This document shows positions 16,852 to 25,800 of a stretch of 45,224 nucleotides of DNA, in pieces; within the stretch, counting starts at the first letter, position 1; each line of letters starts with the position of its first letter. The notes beneath the pieces were generated by a model that saw only the letters and a program-made list of their open reading frames with translations, was not told where the DNA came from and did not search any database. Origin of the DNA: UCB3 sp964415605 (GTDB lineage Bacteria > Chloroflexota > Anaerolineae > Epilineales > Epilineaceae); contig CAYQBA010000014.1 in the NCBI GenBank assembly GCA_964415605.1, forward strand, positions 1 through 45,224, given 5' to 3'. A program made the translations under genes and the position numbers.

Positions 16852-18068
16852 GGGGCGACGCCGTCGTCGCTGGTCATGATGAACAGCGGGCGGTGGTGCA
16901 AACGGTCATAGCGGGGGCGCAGTCGATCGACGTGGTAGTAGCGGTCCACGTCCACGGCCTTGGCGGGGGACGTGGCCACCACCTCGATCGGGACGTGGTC
17001 GTAGTTGCCGTCGCGCAGGCAGACCATCCGCCCGTGGGTGCCCTCCAGCACCAGGTCCAAGGCCAGGTTGCCGTAGACCATCGGCACGATGGAGTCCATG
17101 GCGTCGGGGTCCCCGCAGCGGACCAGGTAGCTGAGCCGCTGCACGATGACGTCGAGGTGGCGGCCGGCGTTGAACCGCGGCGAGACCTCCCGCAAGCGCG
17201 CACCGACCTTGTCGCCGATGCCGCCGAGCTTTCGGTGGCCGAACACGTCCGTCTCCGCGCTCTCGAAGGTCATGTCGTCCCCCGCCATGGCCGCACCCTC
17301 CGACACCAGCACGACCGCGTAGTGGTCGGGGCTCCGTTGCCGGTCCTCGACCAGTAGCTCGCACAGCCGGGCGACGTCGAACTTGTGCTCGGGGATCACG
17401 CAGCGGTTGGCCGCGCCGGCCATGGTCGGTAGGAGCGCGGTGAAGCCGGCATAGCGCCCGAACACCTCGATCACCAGGAGTCGCTCGTGCGACGCGGCCG
17501 TGGTCCGGAGCGCATCGGTCATGTTGATGATGGCGGTGACGCACGTGCTGAACCCGATGCAGTACTCCGTCCCGGGCACGTCGTTGTCCATCGTCTTGGG
17601 AATCGCGGTGACGTTGACGCCTTCGCGGTGCAGCCGGACGGCATACGCGAGGGTCCCGTCTCCGCCGATCGGGATGAGGTGGTCGACGCCGAGGAAGTCG
17701 AGGTTGGTGAGCACGGCCGCCGTAAGGTCGTTGACGTCGTCGTGGTGGCGATCGCGCAGGTGCGGCGGAACGTCGGTGCGCGCGACGTGGCTCGGTGCCG
17801 TGCGCGCCGTGTGCAGGAAGGTGCCGCCGGTCCGGACGATGCTGCTCACCGCCGCCTCCGTCAGCTCCATGAAGCACCGGTCGTTGGCGGCGGCGTGGTC
17901 CGGCACCATGTCGATCAGGCCGGCCCAGCCCCGGCGGATGCCGATGACCCGATAGCCCTCCTCGATGGCTCGAATGGTGACCGCCCGGATGGCGGGGTTG
18001 AGGCCCGGGACATCGCCTCCGCCGGTGAGGATGCCGATGGTGCCCTTGTATCGCTTCAGATGCGGCAT
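16848..18068 (-). CDS. pfkA: 6-phosphofructokinase, group III (ATP- or PPi-dependent)
   Basis: This enzyme phosphorylates fructose 6-phosphate to fructose 1,6-bisphosphate. The nucleotide/diphosphate loop GGGDVPGLN (16-24), GGDGT (135-139) and catalytic PKTMDND (157-163, base D161) are clear, as are the MAGAANRC and EGTHGRMVCLRDG regions. The phosphoryl-donor code is mixed. Gly138 replaces the Asp of strict PPi enzymes, while Lys158 is the residue of PPi enzymes rather than the Gly of classical ATP enzymes. This Gly/Lys pair defines group III, which contains both ATP- and PPi-users. At 406 aa it is longer than E. coli PfkA. ATG 18068 has no strong ribosome site. It leads a two-gene unit with the glycosyltransferase. 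Confidence 0.93.
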   Translation of the reverse strand: MPHLKRYKGTIGILTGGGDVPGLNPAIRAVTIRAIEEGYRVIGIRRGWAGLIDMVPDHAAANDRCFMELTEAAVSSIVRTGGTFLHTARTAPSHVARTDVPPHLRDRHHDDVNDLTAAVLTNLDFLGVDHLIPIGGDGTLAYAVRLHREGVNVTAIPKTMDNDVPGTEYCIGFSTCVTAIINMTDALRTTAASHERLLVIEVFGRYAGFTALLPTMAGAANRCVIPEHKFDVARLCELLVEDRQRSPDHYAVVLVSEGAAMAGDDMTFESAETDVFGHRKLGGIGDKVGARLREVSPRFNAGRHLDVIVQRLSYLVRCGDPDAMDSIVPMVYGNLALDLVLEGTHGRMVCLRDGNYDHVPIEVVATSPAKAVDVDRYYHVDRLRPRYDRLHHRPLFIMTSDDGVAP

Positions 18069-18157
18069 GCGTGTCTCGGGGGTGGCGTGCGGGCGCGGTG
18101 TCCGCGACGGGCTGCGAACGGCCGTGACGGCGCAGCCCGGCGCCGCGTTGTGATGTT

Positions 18158-18186
18158 ATCATACGCCGCCGCGGCGGGGGCGTGAA
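18158..18186 (-). promoter_or_regulatory. Candidate promoter of the phosphofructokinase operon
   Basis: Minus-strand TTCACG (18186-18181), 17-bp spacer, TATGAT (18163-18158), about 90 bp before the start codon. A small palindrome TGAT-GTT-ATCA (18151-18161) overlaps the -10. Confidence 0.35.
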
Positions 18187-18367
18187 ACACCGCACGCCGC
18201 CCCGACGTCGAGACCGACAGGCTGAGGGCGTGACCACCGGTCGATGCTGCGACGGCGGTCGGGTCGCTGTTCGGCCAGCGCTTGGTCGGCGACAGGACCC
18301 ATCTCATCGCGGACTGGCCGGTCCATTCGAGGCGGCCACGGCTGCGGACGCATCAAGGGAGCACCAC

Positions 18368-21300
18368 ATGGGGCCATTCAACGGGCGCGCGGGATCACGG
18401 CTGGCCGGCTGGTCGACGGTCGGCGCCGTCGTGCTGGGCATGGGTGGCCTGCTCGCCTTGACCGCTTCGCCGCAGGCGGAGCAGCCCCGCAGCTCGCGCA
18501 TCGCCGTGTTCAACCCGGCCCGCGTGGCCGTCGACGTGTCGGTGACCTACCGCGGCGCCGACGGCGCCTGCGCCGGCCAGGTGATCGAGCACAAGGCCGG
18601 CAAGCAGACCGTGGCGGCGTACGACCTGGCCGTCTTCGACCTTGCGTCCGCCGCCGAGACGGGGCTCCCGGACGATTGCCGCGCCGCTGCCGTGATTCAG
18701 GCCACGGGCAGCGTGATGGCGGTCGTCGTCGACCAGACCGGCAAGGCCGAGGGCGCCGCCGCGTACGTGGCGGCGGGTGCCGCGTCCGCCGGGCTCCGCT
18801 TCGGCGTGCCGCGCTGGCGTAATGACGATGACCATCGTCGCTGGCGGACGCGCGTTCATGCCCTTAGCCTTGGCACGGGGCCTTCGCGCGCCAGCATCGT
18901 ATTCTTCGATGCCGACGGCCGGCCCGACACGAGCTGCGGCGCGGCGTGCAATCGCACCATCCCGGCGGGCGGGGCCACGACGTGGCGCGTCGACGACATC
19001 GCCGGCCTCGCGGCCGGCAAGGGCGGCGGGTCCGCGATCGTCCAGGCCGACCAGCCCATGCTTGTCGTCGTGGGGGACGTCGCGGCGGATGGCGACGCAG
19101 ACACCGCCTTGGCGCCCGCCATCCGCGCCGACGACGGTGGGGCCGACCCGTCGATGCCGTTGCTCGTGCCATGGGCGATGCTCGGGCGCGTGTTCGGAAC
19201 GGCGGGGAGCGGCGCCGCCGCCGCCGAGGGCGATGCGGCCGCCGGCGCCGAGGGGGCGGGGACATCGACGCTCGTCGTGCAGGACCTCGACGCCCAGGCC
19301 CGCACGTCGGCGACCGCCGCCTTCCACCCACAGGGCGGTGGACCGCCGACGACGGAGAAGCTGCCGGTCCTCATGCCGGCGCAGGCGCATGGGCTGCCGC
19401 TGGCCGGCATCGGTGGTCTGGGGGACGGTCTGTACGCCGTGCAGGTAAGCGCGCCGCAACGCCTGGGTGTCTGGCAGGCGACGGATTGGCTGGGTACCGG
19501 CGGCCTGACCGTGGCCGGTCCCGGGGTGCCGGCGCTCGACCTCGTCGTGCCGCTCGTCATGAAGGCCTTCCAGGGCCACGCGTCGACGGTCTTCGTTCAA
19601 AACGGCGAGATCGACCGCCTGGCCACGGTCACAATCGAGCTGTTCTCGTACGGCGACGCCAAGGCCCTCGTTTCGGACACCCTCGAGATCCCGGCCGGCG
19701 GATCCGTCGCGCTTGACCTCGTGCGCGACGCGCGCTTCGCCGCCGTGCGGGACGGCATGCGCGGCTGGATGCGCGTGCGATCGATCAACCAAGCCACGCT
19801 GGCCGTGCACGCGCTCGTCGACGTCACGGACAGCCGTTGGGCCGTGTACGCCTTCGAGGCGCTGCGGCCGGGCGAGGCCGCCACGACCCTTTTCGCCCCC
19901 GTCGTCCACGCGCGGTATCTCGGCGACCAGCCGTCACCGACGGCCACGCCGCAGGCCACCGACACACCGCGCGACACGCCGACGCCTTCTGACACGCCGC
20001 GCCCGTCGGCGACGCCCACGACGGCGGCGACGGCCACGCCGACGCCGACCCGCCCGGGCCGAGAGACCGCGACGCCGACCGTGACCGACACGCCCGGCTC
20101 GGCGACCGACACGCCGACGGCACCGCCCGTCGAGACGGAGACCGTGACGCCGACCTGGACACCGACGCGCCCGCCGACGGCGCGCCCGTCGCCTGCCGTG
20201 GACAGCGGGTGGTTCCGGCCGTTTGGCCCCGAGGCGCCGGCCGCGCTGGCCCTCGACGACAAGGTGCGCCGGATGGGCGCGGCGGGCGACGGCGTGCGGT
20301 GGTTCCGCACCGACGAACCCGGCTACGACGACAAGGTCATCTTGATGGAGCGCGACCGCAAGATCATCCGCGTGTTCGAGAGCTTGCGCCGCGCGGTCGA
20401 GGCCGAATCGGCCCGCATCCGGCGTCAGGGATCGGTGCGCGATCTCTGGGAGGTCGACGGCGCCGGCCGGATCTGGATCGGCAAGGGGTTCTACGACGGC
20501 CAGCGCTGGACGGAGGTGGCGCGCGACGAGGACCTGACCGAAGGCGGGGCGCGCTACGAGGGCCGCGCCGTGCTCGACGCCGACGACCGCGCCTGGCTGC
20601 CCGTGCTGTCCACGGCGGAGTGCGAGCGCCCCGCCGGCTGCGCGCTGGCCGGCGTGCGGGCGTTCCGGCCCGACGGCCGGATCGCGCTCGACATCACGCT
20701 TTCGCCGATCGACGAGGTCGGCCGGTTCGGGCTGCCGCGGGTGATGCTGATGTCCGGCCGGCGGACGGGGCCTGGGCGAACGGTTTTGGCCGACCCCAAT
20801 CGGCGCCAGGCGGATGGCTTGGCGCAGGCGCCGGGAAGCGAGACGTGGATCGTCGCGCCGGAGGGCCTGTTCCTTCCGCCGGCCACGGCGCCGGTCGCCT
20901 ACCCGTCGCTCGAGGCGCCGCCGCCCGGTTCGACGATCCTGCGCAACGCCGGCTACGCCACGGCGTCGACCGTCCGGCCGGACGGCCGGCTGGCAGTGCT
21001 GACATGGGTCGAGATGCAGTTCCCGCGGGGGGTGACGTATCACATCTTCCTCAATATCTGGATGGGCGACGGTTGGGCAACGCCCCAGGATCTGACGACG
21101 GGCGCCATGTTCCGCGGTGCGGTGAAGCACGAGCGCGTGACGGCGGCGGCCTACGCCACCGACGGGACGCTCTGGATCGGCACGGCCTCGGGGCGTGTGG
21201 GCAGCTACAAGCTCGGTGTGTGGGGCTACACGTTCTCGAGTGCCAACAGCCCGCTCTCAGGCGAGCCGATCCGCGAGATCATGGTCGACGCCGACGGCTC

Positions 21301-21412
21301 GGTCTTCATCGCCACGGCCAGCGGGGTGCTCGGCTTCACACCGGGCCAGGAGCCCAAGCCGCGGCGCATCTACGCGCCGGCGATCTTCAAGAGCCAGACG
21401 CTGGCCCGGTGA
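18368..21412 (+). CDS. Exported protein: N-terminal beta repeats, Pro/Thr linker, propeller-like domain
   Basis: ATG 18368 is chosen because AAGGGAG (18355-18361) lies 6 nt upstream and a signal-anchor (about 12-38) follows; the longer frame has no credible start. Residues 40-520 contain repeated units of the type PLVMKAFQGHASTVFVQN, a pattern of exported Chloroflexota proteins as I remember them. Residues 521-611 are a long Thr/Pro linker. Residues 615-1014 carry Trp/Gly/Asp strands of the beta-propeller kind (VDGAGRIWIGKG, ATDGTLWIGTASG, VDADGSVFIATASG). The protein ends in RIYAPAIFKSQTLAR, a degenerate form of the [YF]-x-P tail. The next gene is paralogous to the C-terminal half and starts inside this stop codon (TGATG). 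Function unknown; a surface binding or sensing role is inference. Confidence 0.82.
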   Translation: MGPFNGRAGSRLAGWSTVGAVVLGMGGLLALTASPQAEQPRSSRIAVFNPARVAVDVSVTYRGADGACAGQVIEHKAGKQTVAAYDLAVFDLASAAETGLPDDCRAAAVIQATGSVMAVVVDQTGKAEGAAAYVAAGAASAGLRFGVPRWRNDDDHRRWRTRVHALSLGTGPSRASIVFFDADGRPDTSCGAACNRTIPAGGATTWRVDDIAGLAAGKGGGSAIVQADQPMLVVVGDVAADGDADTALAPAIRADDGGADPSMPLLVPWAMLGRVFGTAGSGAAAAEGDAAAGAEGAGTSTLVVQDLDAQARTSATAAFHPQGGGPPTTEKLPVLMPAQAHGLPLAGIGGLGDGLYAVQVSAPQRLGVWQATDWLGTGGLTVAGPGVPALDLVVPLVMKAFQGHASTVFVQNGEIDRLATVTIELFSYGDAKALVSDTLEIPAGGSVALDLVRDARFAAVRDGMRGWMRVRSINQATLAVHALVDVTDSRWAVYAFEALRPGEAATTLFAPVVHARYLGDQPSPTATPQATDTPRDTPTPSDTPRPSATPTTAATATPTPTRPGRETATPTVTDTPGSATDTPTAPPVETETVTPTWTPTRPPTARPSPAVDSGWFRPFGPEAPAALALDDKVRRMGAAGDGVRWFRTDEPGYDDKVILMERDRKIIRVFESLRRAVEAESARIRRQGSVRDLWEVDGAGRIWIGKGFYDGQRWTEVARDEDLTEGGARYEGRAVLDADDRAWLPVLSTAECERPAGCALAGVRAFRPDGRIALDITLSPIDEVGRFGLPRVMLMSGRRTGPGRTVLADPNRRQADGLAQAPGSETWIVAPEGLFLPPATAPVAYPSLEAPPPGSTILRNAGYATASTVRPDGRLAVLTWVEMQFPRGVTYHIFLNIWMGDGWATPQDLTTGAMFRGAVKHERVTAAAYATDGTLWIGTASGRVGSYKLGVWGYTFSSANSPLSGEPIREIMVDADGSVFIATASGVLGFTPGQEPKPRRIYAPAIFKSQTLAR

Positions 21413-22674
21413 TGCCGGGCCGCAGCGCTGCCCGGTGGGAGACGGCGCGCCTGACCCTGGTCTTCGCTGGGCTCCTCGCCGGACTGTCAGCCGGGGGCTG
21501 GTCCACGCGCCAGCCGGTCCACGCCGCGCCGCGCTGGGTGCGCCACCCGATCGCCGACCGCGGGGTCATCGACGTCGGGGTCGACGCCCGGGGCACCCTG
21601 TGGGTCCGTTCGCTCGCCTTGCCGAACACCCGGTGGCGCACCGTCGACGACCCGCTCATCGGGATCGACGCGCACGGGAAGGTGCAGGCACGCGGCACCA
21701 TCGCGTCGATCGTGGAACGAAGCCACGCGGGCGTCGTCCGCGCCGGGACCGTCGACGATGTGTGGGCGGTCGACGGTGAGGGGCGGGCTTGGGTCGGCGC
21801 GCGCTTCCACGACGGATCGCGGTGGACCGTCGTCGGGCGCGACGAGATCGGCCCCGACAGCGCGATGCGGCTGGAAGCGCGGGCGATCGTCGACGCGGAC
21901 GGTCTCGCCTGGGTGCCGTTCACGACCGCCCAGGCCTGTCCGGGCACCGATCCATGCGATGCCCGGGGGCTCGCGGCGTTCGATGGCCGGGGGCGGCGTG
22001 GGGGGCTGACCTTCGAGCCGGCCTACGAGGCCGACGCGTTCGGGTTGGCCGACGTCCATCTGCTGAAGCCCACCGCAGACGCCGCGCCAGCGGCGGTCGG
22101 CCGCATGCGGCTGTACACGCTTCCCGACACGATCGGCGTGGCCCATCCTTGGCTCGGCCCTCCGGCCGACCCAGGCGGGCTGCGGAACGCCGGGTACGCG
22201 GGCGCGGCGGCCCGCCGCGCGGATGGCAAGCTCGACGTCTTCACGTGGGTCGAGGTCCAGGCACCGGAGGGGGTGTCGCACCACGTCCTCCGCAATCGGT
22301 GGGCGCCCGGAGCCGGGTGGGACGTTCCGGACGATCTCTCCGCCAGCCCGCTCTTCGAGGGCCAGGCCAGAAACGTCCGCCCGAGCGCGGCCGCCTGGTC
22401 GCCTGCGGCCCCTGGGGGAGGCGAGACGCCGACCCTGTGGCTGGCGTCGAGCGGCGGGGTCGTGGCGCGCTGGCGGGATGGCGTGTGGGATGCTCGATTC
22501 GAGGCCGCGGACATCGGCCTGCCGGCCGGCGTGCGCATCCGCGACCTGGCTGTCGGCCTCGACGGCACCCTGTGGCTGGCCGCCGACGACGGGCTGTACT
22601 CCTACGGCGAGCTCGACCCGATCGCCGTGGCGGAGTGGCGGGCGTACTTGCCGTACGTGGCGGCGCGGCGATGA
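21412..22674 (+). CDS. Exported propeller-like protein, paralogue of the preceding C-terminal half
   Basis: ATG 21412 overlaps the upstream TGA as TGATG, so translation is coupled. A signal peptide (1-39, ending PVHAA) is followed by a domain matching the C-terminal half of the previous protein block by block. Examples are RAWVGARFHDGSRWTVVGRDE against RIWIGKGFYDGQRWTEVARDE, and LRNAGYAGAA plus FTWVEVQAPEGV against LRNAGYATAS plus LTWVEMQFPRGV. Late strands read DGTLWLAADDGLYSYG. It ends in RAYLPYVAARR, the [YF]-x-P tail, without a long Pro/Thr linker. Both copies probably arose by tandem duplication and domain loss. Role unknown. Confidence 0.8.
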   Translation: MPGRSAARWETARLTLVFAGLLAGLSAGGWSTRQPVHAAPRWVRHPIADRGVIDVGVDARGTLWVRSLALPNTRWRTVDDPLIGIDAHGKVQARGTIASIVERSHAGVVRAGTVDDVWAVDGEGRAWVGARFHDGSRWTVVGRDEIGPDSAMRLEARAIVDADGLAWVPFTTAQACPGTDPCDARGLAAFDGRGRRGGLTFEPAYEADAFGLADVHLLKPTADAAPAAVGRMRLYTLPDTIGVAHPWLGPPADPGGLRNAGYAGAAARRADGKLDVFTWVEVQAPEGVSHHVLRNRWAPGAGWDVPDDLSASPLFEGQARNVRPSAAAWSPAAPGGGETPTLWLASSGGVVARWRDGVWDARFEAADIGLPAGVRIRDLAVGLDGTLWLAADDGLYSYGELDPIAVAEWRAYLPYVAARR

Positions 22675-22774
22675 GGGGCTGACCGGGTCCGACGCCTCGC
22701 GTGACAGCCCGGGGGGAATCCACGGGTTCGTCGGGGCGCGACGTCGCGGAACGTCGCCGGCAAGCCGGAAATGG

Positions 22775-22811
22775 CCGATCGGGGCGGCTGACGTTCAGCC
22801 GCCCCGATCGG
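22775..22811. terminator. Perfect 17-bp bidirectional hairpin
   Basis: Arms CCGATCGGGGCGGCTGA (22775-22791) and its exact complement (22795-22811) enclose a CGT loop. It sits midway between the convergent ends of the propeller gene (22674) and the protease gene (22874). No T-tract follows on either side, but the position and stem make it the strongest terminator candidate in the window. Confidence 0.75.
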
Positions 22812-22873
22812 GATGATCGCATGCCACGCCGGGCCGTCGGCGCTGGCGCACCCACGGCCCGATCGTTCCCGCG

Positions 22874-25800
22874 TCAGTCGTCGCGCCGCGCCGGCAGCAC
22901 GGCCGGGGCGGGCATCGGCGTCTCGGCCGGCGGGCCAGGGTTCAGCTCGAACGTGTTCATCACGAGCGGCAGGAAAATGCCCTTGGGCTTGACCTTCACC
23001 GTCACGGTCGTCGTGGCGTACACCGGCGCCATGTGCTCGCCGTCGGCCGGCAGGTACTTGATGACGATCCGGTAGTCACCGCTCTTGGCGTACTTGTGAC
23101 CGAACGTCTCGGTTTCTGGCAGGACCTTCGGTGCGTACGACTGGGTCTCGGCGGGCATCCCGTCGCCCCAGTCGATCTCGACGCCCTTGACCCGCACCTC
23201 TTCGGCCGTCTTGGCCACGTCGACCCGGATGGCGACCGAGTCGCTGTCGGGCACGATCCCGACGCTGCGCGCCGTGGCCCACAGGTTGTTGACCATGAAG
23301 TTGAACGTGTCGCCCATGAGGCGCGCCTGCGAGACCGTGCCTTCCGCGCCCTCGCCCACGCCCTCGAGCCCGAAGCCCCAGTACATGGCGTTCCACGCCA
23401 CGTCGGCGGCCGGCGTCTGGCGGCCCGCCACGTACGTCCCGACCGCGTTGAGGTCGTCCTCGCCGTCCTCGGTCTTGACCGGGTAGCTCCACAGCGGCCG
23501 CGCGAGCGGCACGATGCGGTCCAGCACGCTCTCGGCCATGTCGATGTCGCCGAGGCCTACCGTGATCTGCGCCGAGGTGCTGGGGTAGTAGCCGTCGACC
23601 ACCTTGCCGGAGTTGAACCGGTACTGGTTGCCCTCCGCCCCTTCGGGCGCCTTGGCGCCGGTGGAGATGTCGAGCGGGTAGGCGAACGGCCCCGGCGCGG
23701 CGTCGGGGTGGGGCCGGAGCACGACCTCCATCTCGGGCTCCTCCGGCCGCATGGGGAACGGCACGAGGAGCTTGCCGGACAGCGTGGCCGTGAGGACGGG
23801 CGTATAGCCGGCGAAGTAGCGCGCGAGGCACATCTCGCAGCCCAGGTTCTGGGCCGGGCCGTTCCACGCCCGCGGCCACGTGTCGGGCAACTGCGGCTGC
23901 GAGGCCTGGTTGTAGCGCGTCGTGCCGAGGAAGCGCCAGAATCCTTGCGTCCCCTGGCCGGCGATGAGGAAGTTGCCGCCGGCCAGCATGTAGTTCTGGT
24001 ACTGGAACTGCCCGGCCAGATACAGCTGCAGCGACATCGGGCTCATGTTGGCGTTGAGGATCACCATACGGTGCCGGTACATCTCGGCGAACGTTGGATG
24101 GGTGGTCTGACGGTTCTCGAGCCCGTCGTTCGTGTCGCCCATGTTCCAGACCGAATACGTCAGGCCGAGGTCTTCGAACGCCTTGGTGTAGTGGCTGGCG
24201 TAGTTCTGGGTGTCGCCGTACGTCCAGTTGACGAGGAGCACGTCGCGCATGTCGGCCTCGCGCTGGACCAGCGCAAAGTACGGCACGCGCACGACCTGGT
24301 CGGTGCCCTGGCGCGCCAGAACCACATGCCCCCAGTGCTCGGTCTCGTCGAGGCCCTCGGTGTCCAACGTCAAGACGAAGGAGTTGTGAGCGCCCGGTGC
24401 GAGCGTGATCTCCGTGAGGTCCAGCTCCGGCACGGCATCGCCACCGCCGGGCTCGACCGTCAGCTTCCACGTCTCGAACTTGTCGCTGGCGCTCTCCAGG
24501 GCGATCTCGAGGTCGTCGGCGACGCCCTCGGGGACCACGCCGTAGCTCAGCTTTTGGGGCGTGAGGAACACGCCAGGATCCAGCGCGTGGCGCATGTCCA
24601 GCCGGCCGGGGCCGCCGTCGGTCGTCGAGGCCGGAACGGGGCTGGCGAGATCGCCGGTCACCACGGTCGGCGAGCTCGTGTTGATGATCGCACTCATCAC
24701 CTGAGGCACCGTCCAGTTGGGGTGGACCGATCGGATGAGCGCGGCCGCGCCCGCGACGTGGGGCGACGACATGCTGGTGCCCGACAGGCCACCGAAGAAC
24801 CGGGTGATCACGACCTGGTTGTTCTGGATGGCCGCGGACACCCGGCTGCTCAAGACGTTGGTTCCCGGTGCGCTGATGTCGGGCTTGACCCCCCAATCGA
24901 GACCCGGGCCTCGGCTGGACGAGCCGGCCAGGACGTCCGGCAGGTCGCTGGCGCCGCGGACGAGGCCGGCCTTGACCTTGACCGACACCGTGTTGTTCTG
25001 CGTGAGCCAATCCTGCAGGTCCACCCCCCCCCTGCGACCGATCGACCACACCGGGATCGCCAGGTTGGCCACCGGCCCGGGCACGCCGAGATACGCGTTG
25101 CGCGAGACGATGATCAGCCCCATGGCGCCACTCTGCTGCATGGCCGTCACGCGCGCCGCCAGCGCGCAGCCGCCCGCCACGGTGCCGTTGTCGTTGAAGT
25201 ACACCACGACGGCGATCTTGTCCTTCGCGCCCGTGTCGGCGTTGCAGCCGTTGCCGGTCGGGACGAAGTACAGCTCGCCCTGGACGTCCGCCGGCGGCAG
25301 CGGGCTGCTGACGGGCGTGAGGACCAGGTTGGCGAGCTCCGCCGGCAGCTCGTCGCCCTGCGCCTCGGCGCCGATCTCGAACGAGCCCGTCGTGGTCGTG
25401 TTGCCGACGACGAGGATGTCGTCGGAGTACTTCCAGGCGCCGGACAGCGACGCGCGGCCGTTGCCACCGGCATTGCCGGACGACGCGACGGTCACAAGGC
25501 CCGCTTCGGCCGCGGCGGACTGCGCGAGGGCGACCGGATGGTGCCGGGGCCCGTCGATCAACCAGCCGGCATGACCTTGACTGATGTTGACGGCGTCGAC
25601 CTTGTCGAGCAGCATCTGGTCGTAGACGGCGACGAACTCCACGGTGCTGCCATAGTTGCCGTAAAACAGGATGTGCGCGTTGGGCGCGACGCCACCCATG
25701 GTGATCTTGAGGTTCTGGCCAAACGCGCCGACGTCGTACGTGCCGTAGCGCCCCCCGGCGATGCCGGCCACGTGGAGGCCGTGGTCGCCGTTGTTGTGGG

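Noticed and set aside
18182..18367. N-terminal 62 codons of the longer frame of the propeller gene
   Set aside because: No ribosome site, Arg-rich composition, and it would bury the signal sequence. AAGGGAG before ATG 18368 settles the start.
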